A DNA stretch of 24,356 nucleotides from IMG/VR virus record IMGVR_UViG_3300034198_008335, positions 1 through 24,356 of that record; one strand, given 5' to 3'. A program made the position numbers and the translations under genes. The first letter of the stretch is position 1. Each line of letters starts with the position of its first letter. Below, piece after piece: positions 7,278 through 13,121 of this stretch. The stretch is from a virus. The notes under the pieces are model-generated. The model was not told where the DNA came from, searched no databases, and saw only the letters and a list, made by a program, of their open reading frames with translations.

Positions 7278-7574
7278 TCACAAACGGCCCCTTATGTTGT
7301 GAACAGTCTCAACGGCGTGTCCAAAAGCGATGTATTTGTCGTCTGAATCAGACAGTGAATGCCAGATTGCAGACAACTGGGCATCGGTCAGCGGCGGCGA
7401 GTTATAGGGACTCAGCGTTGCCTTGGCCCACCTCTCTAGCCTTGACGGGTCAACCGCCGGGTGTTGGAGCGCGGCTACCAGTATTTGGATGGCCTGTGCG
7501 TAAACAGACTCATGCCTCAGGTGGCTCTCAATCACCTCGATTGAGTATTTCAATGCCTCATCCTTAATGTTCAT
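7278..7574 (-). CDS. Small phage protein of unknown function
   Basis: 98 aa from ATG 7574 (GTG 7577 and TTG 7586 are upstream alternatives; GGGGCGAG precedes the ATG). It begins MNIKDEALKYSIEVIESHLR and contains PLTDAQLSAIWHSLSDSDD, a W-centred LTD-type motif similar in flavour to the nearby small proteins. Helical and soluble, no known domain. It overlaps the end of the upstream gene by 11 bp. A 48-bp gap separates it from the next gene. Confidence 0.68.
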   Translation of the reverse strand: MNIKDEALKYSIEVIESHLRHESVYAQAIQILVAALQHPAVDPSRLERWAKATLSPYNSPPLTDAQLSAIWHSLSDSDDKYIAFGHAVETVHNIRGRL

Positions 7575-7782
7575 CACTCGCCCCAAAAAATTGCGACCTC
7601 TGGTGCGTCATGGCCTCTAGGTCCTCATCACTGAGCGAGTACCGAGGGGCGTTCAGGGCCTTGCGTAGAAGCTCGATGGCCGCATCCACAAACCCCTCGT
7701 CTGAGGGGGGCAGGGTGTTGAACTCGCGCACCAGTTGCAAGGCCTTGTACGCCACCTCGGCTGCATGTTTCAGGTCACCCAT
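7564..7782 (-). CDS. Small phage protein of unknown function
   Basis: 72 aa: MGDLKHAAEVAYKALQLVRE, then PPSDEGFVDAAIELLRKALN and a C-terminal SLSDEDLEAMTH. Helical, no cysteines or membrane segment. It starts directly after the stop of the 59-aa Lys/Glu-rich gene (the CAT at 7780-7782 abuts that gene's TTA at 7783-7785). Function unknown. Confidence 0.66.
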   Translation of the reverse strand: MGDLKHAAEVAYKALQLVREFNTLPPSDEGFVDAAIELLRKALNAPRYSLSDEDLEAMTHQRSQFFGASDEH

Positions 7783-7962
7783 TTACACACGCTCGGACAA
7801 GATGCGCTCGGGGTCACGCTTAGGCTCTTGGGGCTTCTCAGCCTTTTGTGCCTCTTGCTGCTTGACCTGCTCGGCCTTCTGTTGCTCTTCCACTGCGCCA
7901 ACTTTCTTGACGGGTTCAACTGGCTTGTATGTGCTCACGCTGCTGGTTGCATCAACTCTCAT
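7783..7962 (-). CDS. 59-aa Lys/Glu/Gln-rich protein of unknown function
   Basis: Reading frame from ATG 7962 to TAA 7783-7785 with a strong AGGAG upstream. The product (MRVDATSSVSTYKPVEPVKK, then EEQQKAEQVKQQEAQKAEKP, ending RILSERV) is highly charged and low complexity, probably a disordered tail plus a helix. The start overlaps the previous gene by 11 bp. The good ribosome site and operon fit support it; function unknown. Confidence 0.62.
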   Translation of the reverse strand: MRVDATSSVSTYKPVEPVKKVGAVEEQQKAEQVKQQEAQKAEKPQEPKRDPERILSERV

Positions 7963-8125
7963 TTTCTAGCTCCTGTAAAAATAAAATTAACGACTTCAAC
8001 TCTTCTGCCATCCGGCGCAGAGCTATTGGGTTACCTCGCCCCTTGGCGCTGGCTTCCATCAACTCAGCGGCACTGGTCAGCGAATCAATCGCATGGCCCA
8101 ATCTCTCTAGGTGCTCTGCTTTCAT
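7952..8125 (-). CDS. 57-aa helical protein of unknown function
   Basis: Frame from ATG 8125 to TGA 7952-7954. The product MKAEHLERLGHAIDSLTSAA ... LKSLILFLQELENES is wholly helical. The ATG overlaps the stop of the zinc-binding gene upstream as ATGA, and its end overlaps the following start by 11 bp. Function unknown. Confidence 0.62.
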   Translation of the reverse strand: MKAEHLERLGHAIDSLTSAAELMEASAKGRGNPIALRRMAEELKSLILFLQELENES

Positions 8126-8364
8126 GCGTTCTTGGCTCGCAGTTCGTTCTCGATGGCACGGGCAAAGGTCAGGTAAACATTCCCACCCGTCTGCTTGCGA
8201 ACGTCTTCCAAGATGTCAGATATCTCTTTGTCGCGCAGCCCGTCCCAGCTTCGCTTGGTGGATGTAGAGGGCTTGACTTGGGTGTAGGTCACCTTGCACT
8301 TGCTACATGCCCATTCGGAAATTCTGTTGGCGCTGGCATCTACCCAAACGTGGTCACAAGTCAT
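8122..8364 (-). CDS. Small putative zinc-ribbon protein
   Basis: 80 aa. The N-terminus has CDHVW (Cys3, His5) and then WACSKC (Cys19, Cys22), a Cys/His + CxxC arrangement that could bind one zinc ion. A basic linker and a helix (DKEISDILEDVRKQ) follow. It overlaps its neighbours by ATGA on both sides. Function unknown; nucleic-acid or protein binding is only a guess from the zinc motif. Confidence 0.66.
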   Translation of the reverse strand: MTCDHVWVDASANRISEWACSKCKVTYTQVKPSTSTKRSWDGLRDKEISDILEDVRKQTGGNVYLTFARAIENELRAKNA

Positions 8365-8597
8365 TTCAGGCCCCCTGTAATGGATGCTCTGTAGGCATCG
8401 AGGGCCACGCGCAGCTCAGCGCGAAGCTCGATGATTTCGTGGTGGCAGTCGGACGCAAATTTTTCAAGCGTTTTTCGCTGCCAACCGGAAAAATCAATTC
8501 CTCCCTTGTCGTGAAGCGGTGGCCGTTGAAGCATTCCCTGCGGCGGGTCTGCATGCGGGTTTCCAAGACTGTGGTCGGTGCGTTGCATGTCGGACAT
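8361..8597 (-). CDS. Small protein overlapping the zinc-ribbon gene in another frame (start uncertain)
   Basis: 78 aa if it starts at ATG 8597. The C-terminal half (KFASDCHHEIIELRAELRVA, DAYRASITGG) looks like genuine small-phage-protein sequence, and its stop overlaps the next start as ATGA. The N-terminal half lies over the zinc-ribbon codons of the gene at 8366-8650 and looks like shadow sequence. The true start may be internal, or the C-terminal half may be fused to the zinc ribbon by a -1 frameshift. Confidence 0.5.
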   Translation of the reverse strand: MSDMQRTDHSLGNPHADPPQGMLQRPPLHDKGGIDFSGWQRKTLEKFASDCHHEIIELRAELRVALDAYRASITGGLK

Positions 8598-8650
8598 TTC
8601 AATTTCTTGCCGCTTTCCATGCTTGCCGAATAGCTGGGATGGGGTGCCAT
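8366..8650 (-). CDS. NrdR-like zinc-ribbon protein
   Basis: 94 aa from ATG 8650, or 84 aa from ATG 8620 (MESGKKLKCP). Residues 19-49 carry CPTC ... RRRECFNGHRFTTRE, close in pattern to the N-terminal zinc ribbon of NrdR-type regulators (CPxC ... RRRxC..C..RFTT), with Gly-His where the fourth Cys would be. The ATP-cone domain of true NrdR is absent. The last 40 residues are Ser/Pro-rich and unlike known sequence. That region overlaps a more convincing frame at 8361-8597, so the annotated C-terminus may be wrong. A DNA-binding role is possible. Confidence 0.6.
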   Translation of the reverse strand: MAPHPSYSASMESGKKLKCPTCNAPTTVLETRMQTRRRECFNGHRFTTREELIFPVGSEKRLKNLRPTATTKSSSFALSCAWPSMPTEHPLQGA

Positions 8651-8697
8651 CCCAAGTCGAAGATGTACATCCTTAAGATTCTGAAAAATTTCATGGC

Positions 8698-9075
8698 TTA
8701 AAACGGTAAGTCCTTTGCTTGTTCACGGGTAGACTTGCCACCCAGCATTTGCATTTCTGAGACCACGATGTCTGTGGTGTAACGCTCGACACCCGTGGTT
8801 TTGTCGGTGTACTTGCCGTACTTCAGCGTCCCCTCCACATACAGCGGGGAGCCTTTGGTGACGTACTGGCCAGCAATTTCTGCCAGCTTTCCGAAAAAGA
8901 CCAAACGGTGCCACTGGGTGTCTTCCACCGACTCACCCGAGGTTTTGTCTTTGCGCTTGCTGGTCGTTGCCAGCGACAGGTTGCAAATTGAATCACCAGA
9001 CTGAGTGCTGCGAATTTCAGGCTCTTTGCCCACGTTCCCAACCAAAATCACCTTGTTTACTGCTGCCACGTTCAT
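8698..9075 (-). CDS. ssb: Single-stranded DNA-binding protein
   Basis: 125 aa with the OB-fold pattern of bacterial/phage SSB: NKVILVGNVGKEPEIRST (7-24), then LATTSK, then TQWHRLVFFGKLAEIAGQYV and LYVEGTLKYGKYTD. The C-terminus ends DLPF, matching the acidic DxPF-type tip that recruits partner proteins, although the spacer is very short. It follows the YqaJ exonuclease with a start/stop overlap, a standard recombination/replication cluster with ERF. Coats single-stranded DNA during phage replication and annealing. Confidence 0.93.
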   Translation of the reverse strand: MNVAAVNKVILVGNVGKEPEIRSTQSGDSICNLSLATTSKRKDKTSGESVEDTQWHRLVFFGKLAEIAGQYVTKGSPLYVEGTLKYGKYTDKTTGVERYTTDIVVSEMQMLGGKSTREQAKDLPF

Positions 9076-9689
9076 TCCATTTCATTAAGTTGTTTAACCA
9101 TGGCGTCAAGCTCAGATAAGAACTTGATCACCTCTTCTTCCATTGCCTCGATAACCTTGTCGTCACGCTCATGGCGAAGCACGCAAAGCTGCAAGTGCTC
9201 GGGAAACCGGGGGTCGAAGCTGGCAAAGTCCACCCATGGCCGACCAGTGCAGGCCATCTGCCAGTTCATTTGTGTTTGGTACTTGCTTGGCACCTTTTTA
9301 GAGGCCAGCGTTTCCAAGTGGGTCGTGCTTTTGGGGCACTTGATCTCGATGAGGCCCTCTTGCACCAAGCCGTCAGGTGAGGCACCAGACATGTCGATGG
9401 TTGGGTGGTCGATCATGGGCACCTCTTCCACCAAAAAGCCTGTGCGGGACTCATAAGCAGCCCTAGCCAGTGGCTCGGTGGCAGTACCCCACTCCATGTA
9501 ACTGTTTACAAAAGTGGGAGTCTTGTTGCCGGTGATGCGCTCCAATGCCAGTTCAACCATCACGTCTTCACGGCTCGCTACATAGCCCGTCTTCGTTTTG
9601 GTGATGGCTTCATGCACACGGCTGGCCGTCAGCTTGCCGAGGCGGCTTTGAAACCAAGCCTCGCTGCCCTGTTCAATCATTTCGATCAT
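9072..9689 (-). CDS. YqaJ-like (lambda-type) recombination exonuclease
   Basis: 205 aa. The N-terminal QGSEAWFQSRLGKLTASR is the family signature. The nuclease site is seen as GASPDGLV and, 8 residues on, LIEIKCP, giving the D...ExK residues of the lambda-exonuclease/YqaJ fold. KYQTQMNWQMACTGRPWVDF matches the conserved Q-x-Q motif region. It would resect double-stranded ends to feed the neighbouring ERF annealing protein. It is coupled by ATGA to ERF (9686-9689) and by overlap to ssb. A second ATG at 9680 (MIEQGSEAW) is also plausible. Confidence 0.9.
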   Translation of the reverse strand: MIEMIEQGSEAWFQSRLGKLTASRVHEAITKTKTGYVASREDVMVELALERITGNKTPTFVNSYMEWGTATEPLARAAYESRTGFLVEEVPMIDHPTIDMSGASPDGLVQEGLIEIKCPKSTTHLETLASKKVPSKYQTQMNWQMACTGRPWVDFASFDPRFPEHLQLCVLRHERDDKVIEAMEEEVIKFLSELDAMVKQLNEME

Positions 9690-10312
9690 GCTGTCACCTG
9701 ATCAGCAGACTTGGCCGCTGCCTTGAGGGACTTGCTGTGCTTGGCCCAAAAGGCGTTCTTCAGGTCAGCAGGTACGGGAAGTCCACCGAACGCCTCTTGA
9801 AGGGCGGCTGTGCCGTTTAAGGCAGCCTCTTGCATGGTTGGCAAGTGCTTGGCCTCGTACTTGTCAGCATCGCTCTGACCCACCACCTGATGGGTGTGTG
9901 CGTCAGGGTCGTTGTCGGCCTCGGTAGGGATTGAAAAAGCCTGAAAAGCAGCGTACTTGTAAGCTGCGCTCATGGCCTTGTTTGTGCCCTTGTCGCCAGA
10001 GTCCATGGCCTCGCCAAAGGTCTTGACAGTGTGCTTGGAGCCGTCTTCAATACAAACAAAGTCAAACTCTACTTCCACCACCACGTAAAAGAGTGCGCCG
10101 CCTTTTTGAGAAAGGCGTTCTGTAATAGTGCGGTTGATTACCCGAGGCAAGATGCACAGGCCATGGCGCGACAGCAATGGAGACAGCGCATTCAGAACAT
10201 CATCAATTCCACGGAATCTGTATCCAGAACCTTGGGTGTTTGTCCGATCTTTTGTAATGCCGACTTTTGACAGATCACTCTGAACGGCGTTTATGGCTTT
10301 GTAAACTTTCAT
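9686..10312 (-). CDS. erf: ERF-family single-strand annealing recombinase
   Basis: 208 aa. MKVYKAINAVQSDLSKVGIT, then GSGYRFRGIDDVLNALSPLL and the central YKYAAFQAFSIPTE fit the ERF superfamily of phage recombination proteins (as in P22). It anneals complementary single strands and acts with the adjacent YqaJ exonuclease and SSB, probably for circularisation and recombination. The C-terminal 60 residues are Ala/Lys-rich and variable. Its start abuts the stop of the 25-codon membrane microprotein. Confidence 0.9.
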   Translation of the reverse strand: MKVYKAINAVQSDLSKVGITKDRTNTQGSGYRFRGIDDVLNALSPLLSRHGLCILPRVINRTITERLSQKGGALFYVVVEVEFDFVCIEDGSKHTVKTFGEAMDSGDKGTNKAMSAAYKYAAFQAFSIPTEADNDPDAHTHQVVGQSDADKYEAKHLPTMQEAALNGTAALQEAFGGLPVPADLKNAFWAKHSKSLKAAAKSADQVTA

Positions 10313-10390
10313 TTAGAAAGCCCCCAACGAAGCAATGATGAGGATGGTGGTGAGGGTCATATAGACCCAAGTGATTTCAAAGGTGTCCAT
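10313..10390 (-). CDS. 25-aa single-pass membrane microprotein
   Basis: Frame from ATG 10390 to TAA 10313-10315, product MDTFEITWVYMTLTTILIIA + SLGAF. About 18 residues form one hydrophobic helix. The stop is immediately followed by the ERF ATG, so the two would be translationally coupled. The ribosome site is weak (GAAAGA). It could be a real membrane peptide or a short leader; no homology can be claimed. Confidence 0.45.
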   Translation of the reverse strand: MDTFEITWVYMTLTTILIIASLGAF

Positions 10391-10418
10391 GATGTTTAGT
10401 CTTTCGTAACAAGTTGGT

Positions 10419-10661
10419 TTAGTGGGAGAGGCCGGAATCGAATGCGTAGTCTTCTTGGCTGCGATTCAGGCAGCGTGTGGCCTTGTAAATGGAGTCCTCA
10501 AGGTCTTGGAATGTTGTGGACATCCAGAGGTATTCCATGCAGTTCTGCTCCGCTTGCATGCTGTGCAAGGCGCTGCAAAGCTGCATCAGTTCGTCTGTGT
10601 TGGGGAGGGGGCCTGACTTGAGAGACTCAATGTAGGTCTGGGTAGCGGTTTTGGTTTTCAT
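10419..10661 (-). CDS. Small protein, first gene of the leftward operon
   Basis: 80 aa from ATG 10661 with AAAGGAC upstream; the longer frame to 10760 runs through the promoter and is rejected. Sequence MKTKTATQTYIESLKSGPLP, then DELMQLCSALHSMQAEQNCM and a C-terminal KATRCLNRSQEDYAF. Helical, three cysteines without a spaced motif. Function unknown; as the first leftward early gene it could act early in infection. Confidence 0.68.
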   Translation of the reverse strand: MKTKTATQTYIESLKSGPLPNTDELMQLCSALHSMQAEQNCMEYLWMSTTFQDLEDSIYKATRCLNRSQEDYAFDSGLSH

Positions 10662-10698
10662 CGCGTGTCCTTTCGTAGTTAATGAGTGGCGATGAGTT

Positions 10699-10728
10699 AA
10701 TGTACCACGGTTCAACACAAAAAGACAA
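10699..10728 (-). promoter_or_regulatory. Candidate leftward early promoter (PL-like)
   Basis: On the minus strand a -35 TTGTCT (10723-10728) and -10 TACATT (10699-10704) are separated by 18 bp, about 40 bp before the first leftward gene. Two TTGAAC hexamers lie around it. An AAGTACAA half-site at 10753-10760, identical to part of the CI/Cro operator at 11456-11464, lies 25 bp upstream and may be a regulator site. Confidence 0.45.
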
Positions 10729-11012
10729 CCAAAGTTCAAAATAAACAAAAAAAAGTACAAAACTAGGGAAAACCCTTAGTCATAGGTACACAGCAACATC
10801 CTGTAAGAATGTTCGCCGAAATGGGGGGTATTGAGGGTGGCTCTAAAGGGGGTCAGCACCCCATAGACCGGGATGTCAGTGTTGTGTCTTCCAACAAACT
10901 ACAACTATGAAAAGTTCAATTGACAGCATCAACCAAACGCCCACGCCAGTGGTGGTCAGTAGTGATTTCTTAGTGGGTCAGGAGAGGGCGCTGCGCTTGG
11001 CAGGCCTCGGAG
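10729..11012. other. Intergenic region between repressor and leftward operon
   Basis: 284 bp with no gene I can support. It holds the AAGTACAA element at 10753-10760, a small hairpin CTAGGG-AAAA-CCCTTAG (10763-10779) and a 5-bp hairpin GGGGT-CAGC-ACCCC (10849-10862) without a T-run. The plus-strand frame 10907-11119 lacks a ribosome site and runs antisense into the repressor. A small RNA or further operators cannot be excluded. Confidence 0.4.
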
Positions 11013-11414
11013 TCACAGAGGTGGTGTTTTCTGATCGACTACTTGCAAAACGATTTCGTGCCCTTCAAGCACACCGACAATCGCAGCTTGCGCTAACGAA
11101 AATGCTTTCGCACGTTTGATTCTCTCGCTGGAATTGATCATGTCGTAAAGCATTCCAAGCTCATGGGCTTGGGGTGAGAGCTTCATATCTGTATCAGACG
11201 TTATCTGATCTTTGTCGCCAAGGCCCGTAGCCAGCCATTGCGGCGAGACATCAAAAAAAGCAGCGGCCTTCAGGTTGTTCTTACTACCTAGCGCCCCGCT
11301 TGTCTCAAACACCTTCCTGACCGCCTGATAGGTCACGCCCAAGGCAGCAGCGAGCTGGGTGCGTGTCACACCCTTCTCGGTCATTAGCTGTTCAAGGCGG
11401 TCTTTGTAACTCAT
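11013..11414 (-). CDS. CI-like phage repressor, HTH only
   Basis: 133 aa. Residues 1-60 are an XRE/CI-type helix-turn-helix (LEQLMTEKGVTRTQLAAALG, VTYQAVRKVFE). The C-terminal half is a short helical region with no LexA/S24 protease motif (no Ala-Gly cleavage site, no Ser/Lys dyad). It lies head-to-head with Cro across a 58-bp operator region, as expected for the lysogeny repressor. Without the peptidase domain, induction by RecA-driven self-cleavage is unlikely; an antirepressor or other signal would be needed. Confidence 0.82.
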   Translation of the reverse strand: MSYKDRLEQLMTEKGVTRTQLAAALGVTYQAVRKVFETSGALGSKNNLKAAAFFDVSPQWLATGLGDKDQITSDTDMKLSPQAHELGMLYDMINSSERIKRAKAFSLAQAAIVGVLEGHEIVLQVVDQKTPPL

Positions 11415-11427
11415 TTAAAAAAATTTC

Positions 11428-11463
11428 TGTACTTCCGTATAAACTGTTTTAAACCGAAGTACA
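11428..11463. promoter_or_regulatory. CI/Cro operator with divergent promoters
   Basis: An inverted repeat TGTACTTC (11428-11435) / GAAGTACA (11456-11463) fills the gap between repressor and cro. On the minus strand TTGTAC, then 17 bp, then TATACG forms a promoter for the repressor whose -35 overlaps the right arm. On the plus strand TTCTGT - 17 bp - TTTAAA is a weaker candidate for cro. Occupied arms would cover both promoters. AATTTCTG is also present at 11422-11429 and 11463-11470. Confidence 0.6.
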
Positions 11464-11472
11464 ATTTCTGCC

Positions 11473-11676
11473 ATGGAAAAACAAGAAGCAATCAATTTAC
11501 TTGGCGGTTCGATCTCTTCGGCTGCTAAAGCACTCGGCACGACCTATCAGGCTGTTTACAAGTGGCCCAAAAACCTCTCCCCAAGACTTTCAGATCGTGT
11601 CGTTGGTGCTGCGTTTCGACTGAATTCTAAACCTTGGTTAAGGAATTTGGTCATTTCTCAACAGAAAACAAGCTGA
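11473..11676 (+). CDS. cro: Cro-like repressor (P22 Cro type)
   Basis: 67 aa. The HTH is plain: INLLGGSISSAAKALGTTYQ then AVYKWPKNLSPRLSDRVVGA. The AVxxWP...L.PRL.DRVVGA pattern is typical of P22-type Cro regulators in proteobacterial phages. It starts 9 bp from the operator arm and is divergent from the CI-like gene. It should repress the repressor promoter and allow lytic development. First gene of the rightward operon. Confidence 0.87.
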   Translation: MEKQEAINLLGGSISSAAKALGTTYQAVYKWPKNLSPRLSDRVVGAAFRLNSKPWLRNLVISQQKTS

Positions 11677-11702
11677 TCGTTTAACCAGTTCAAAGGGGAA
11701 AT

Positions 11703-11801
11703 ATGACACAGATCAAGAAAGTTGCACGTTTGCTGACCCAAAAGGGGGGCTGTGCATATCCCACCCATTACTTCGGTATGCCACCAAAGGCATGCCAGTA
11801 A
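11703..11801 (+). CDS. Short ORF (32 aa), possible truncated regulator
   Basis: ATG at 11703 with a good AAGGGGAA upstream; product begins MTQIKKVARLLTQKGGCAYP and ends YFGMPPKACQ. The N-terminus resembles the start of small HTH proteins common at this position in phages, but the rest of an HTH is absent. It may be an internally deleted remnant or a small leader gene. Supported mainly by the ribosome site and position after cro. Confidence 0.4.
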   Translation: MTQIKKVARLLTQKGGCAYPTHYFGMPPKACQ

Positions 11802-11875
11802 GCAAAAACCGCTACCTGCGTGAACAAGTAGCGGCCTTCTATCAAAAAACCAAAAGGAGCTTGATTAATGAATGA
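11792..11875 (+). CDS. Very short ORF (27 aa), uncertain
   Basis: ATG 11792 overlaps the end of the preceding short ORF and its stop overlaps the ATG of the next gene (11868). Product MPVSKNRYLREQVAAFYQKT + KRSLINE is basic. The frame is open upstream to at least 11702 without a good start, so it could also be the displaced C-terminus of a frameshifted gene. Low confidence. Confidence 0.28.
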   Translation: MPVSKNRYLREQVAAFYQKTKRSLINE

Positions 11876-12077
11876 AGAAGATTTTAGCAGCGAGTTGCTA
11901 AACCTGCCACTGGAATTTGCCACCCGTGTATTTGAAAACAACGGTGGCGGGGTGACCATAGAACAAGAAGATTTCTTTTCAGCAGACCCCCCAAAGATTG
12001 TTCTAAGCAAATCACAGACCGAGCAGTTGTACCTAGCTCTTCAGGAGTTTGTCGAGGGAGTGCGTCATGGCAATTGA
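11868..12077 (+). CDS. Small acidic protein of unknown function
   Basis: 69 aa starting MNEEDFSSELLNLPLEFATR, with GGGVTIEQEDFF and a C-terminal helix SQTEQLYLALQEFVEGVRHG. AAAAGGAG precedes the ATG. It overlaps the replication initiator start by 11 bp. No recognised domain; early-right operon position suggests a regulatory or replication-accessory role, which is only inference. Confidence 0.68.
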   Translation: MNEEDFSSELLNLPLEFATRVFENNGGGVTIEQEDFFSADPPKIVLSKSQTEQLYLALQEFVEGVRHGN

Positions 12078-12795
12078 TTGGATAAAGATGAGGGTCGATC
12101 TTCAGTCGCACCCAAAAGTTGTCCGCATTCTGTCCGCAATGCGTCCACACGATGTCCAAACTTCCACGGACAAGTTTCGGGTAATTGGTGGACTGCATGC
12201 GGTTTGGTGTGTGTTTGACGCGCATTGTGAAGACGGTGTTTTGCATGGTTACACACCAGAAACTCTTGATCACATCATCGGTTGGGCGGGTTTTTCTAGT
12301 GCTTTAGTAAGCGTTGGATGGCTTGTTGAGAACAGTGATATTTCACTAGAAATGCCTGAGTTTTCAGAGCACAACGGCCAATCTGCCAAGCGCCGAGCAG
12401 AAGACCAAAAACGCAAAAGAGACACACGAAAAAGCTGTCCTGATTCTGTCCGCAAAGTGTCCGCAGAAATTGTGGACAAAAAGCAGACTAGAGAAGAGAA
12501 GAGAAGAATAGATATAAATACAGATACCACGCAACCATCTAACGATGGTTTCGACCAGTTCTACCAAGAGTATCCAAAGAAGGTCGCCAAGTCAGAGGCT
12601 CTAAAGGCTTGGAAGAAGGTCAAGACAGAAGAAATACCTCTCATCTTGAGAGACATCATCAGAAGAAAAAACTCTCCTGATTGGCAAAAAGACAATTTCA
12701 AATTTACGCCCAACCCTGCAACCTACCTAAACCAGCGTAGGTGGGAAGACCAGACCACGGCACACGTTTCCAACCGATTTGCGGGGGCGATATGA
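12067..12795 (+). CDS. Phage replication initiator-like protein (O/DnaT-like)
   Basis: 242 aa from ATG 12067 (GTCATGGCAATTG; an upstream start at 12049 would only extend the overlap). The N-terminus MAIDWIKMRVDLQSHPKVVR with GGLHAVWCVFDAH fits the winged-helix region of phage replication proteins. The C-terminus has FDQFYQEYPKKVAKSEALKA with WKK and NPATYLNQRRWED, the hallmark tail of phage O/DnaT-like helicase loaders. A charged linker (about 100-155) separates them. It lies upstream of an SF4 helicase, so it probably binds the origin and loads that helicase. Its coding sequence contains 11-bp-period repeats, a candidate origin. Confidence 0.82.
   Translation: MAIDWIKMRVDLQSHPKVVRILSAMRPHDVQTSTDKFRVIGGLHAVWCVFDAHCEDGVLHGYTPETLDHIIGWAGFSSALVSVGWLVENSDISLEMPEFSEHNGQSAKRRAEDQKRKRDTRKSCPDSVRKVSAEIVDKKQTREEKRRIDINTDTTQPSNDGFDQFYQEYPKKVAKSEALKAWKKVKTEEIPLILRDIIRRKNSPDWQKDNFKFTPNPATYLNQRRWEDQTTAHVSNRFAGAI
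12120..12163 (+). repeat. Iteron-like tandem repeats, cluster 1 (candidate origin)
   Basis: Four units at an exact 11-bp period start at 12120, 12131, 12142 and 12153: TGTCCGCATTC, TGTCCGCAATG, CGTCCACACGA, TGTCCAAACTT. An 11-bp period is not a codon multiple, so the repeat is not a protein repeat. It lies inside the replication initiator gene, as lambda iterons lie inside gene O. Confidence 0.6.
12436..12478 (+). repeat. Iteron-like tandem repeats, cluster 2, followed by AT/purine-rich tract
   Basis: Three units at 12436, 12447 and 12458 with the same 11-bp period (TGTCCTGATTC, TGTCCGCAAAG, TGTCCGCAGAA). An inverted TGTGGACA follows at 12471-12478, whose complement TTGTCCACA differs from a DnaA box (TTATCCACA) at one base. 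Downstream 12487-12530 is purine- then AT-rich, a plausible unwinding element. Confidence 0.58.
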
Positions 12796-13121
12796 ACGGC
12801 CACTCCCAAATCATTGAGCTGCGCAAAAAACGCCTGAAGCCTGAGATCGTTTTCATCAACGACTTTTCTTGCAAAACAGATTGGTTTGAGCACAAAGACC
12901 ATGCAACGGTTTCAATCATGCCCACCGAGGCCATTGAAACGCTCGACATGCGTTTTTTGAACGGCCTGACTGTCTCGGTAGCCTCATTCGATGAAAAACG
13001 CGCCAAGGGCCTTTTTGAGGCTTGCAAGGCTGCGGGTGCAAAAACCGTGGTGGCCGTACACCAACTGCTAGGCAAGAAACCTTACGAGCAAGACGGCTGG
13101 ATGGGGGTGGCTCATGGCTAG
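12792..13121 (+). CDS. Phage protein of unknown function in the replication module
   Basis: 109 aa from ATG 12792 (ATGA overlap with the initiator stop). MNGHSQIIELRKKRLKPEIV, FINDFSCKTDWF, VSIMPTEAIETLDMRFLNG, EKRAKGLFEACKAAGAKTVV. It looks like a compact alpha/beta protein; no catalytic motif or known family recognised. It overlaps the helicase start by 8 bp, so it is probably made with the replication proteins. Confidence 0.72.
   Translation: MNGHSQIIELRKKRLKPEIVFINDFSCKTDWFEHKDHATVSIMPTEAIETLDMRFLNGLTVSVASFDEKRAKGLFEACKAAGAKTVVAVHQLLGKKPYEQDGWMGVAHG

Noticed and set aside
10907-11119. Plus-strand 70-codon frame
   Set aside because: No ribosome site, runs antisense through the end of the repressor gene, no recognised motif; may hold non-coding sequence only.
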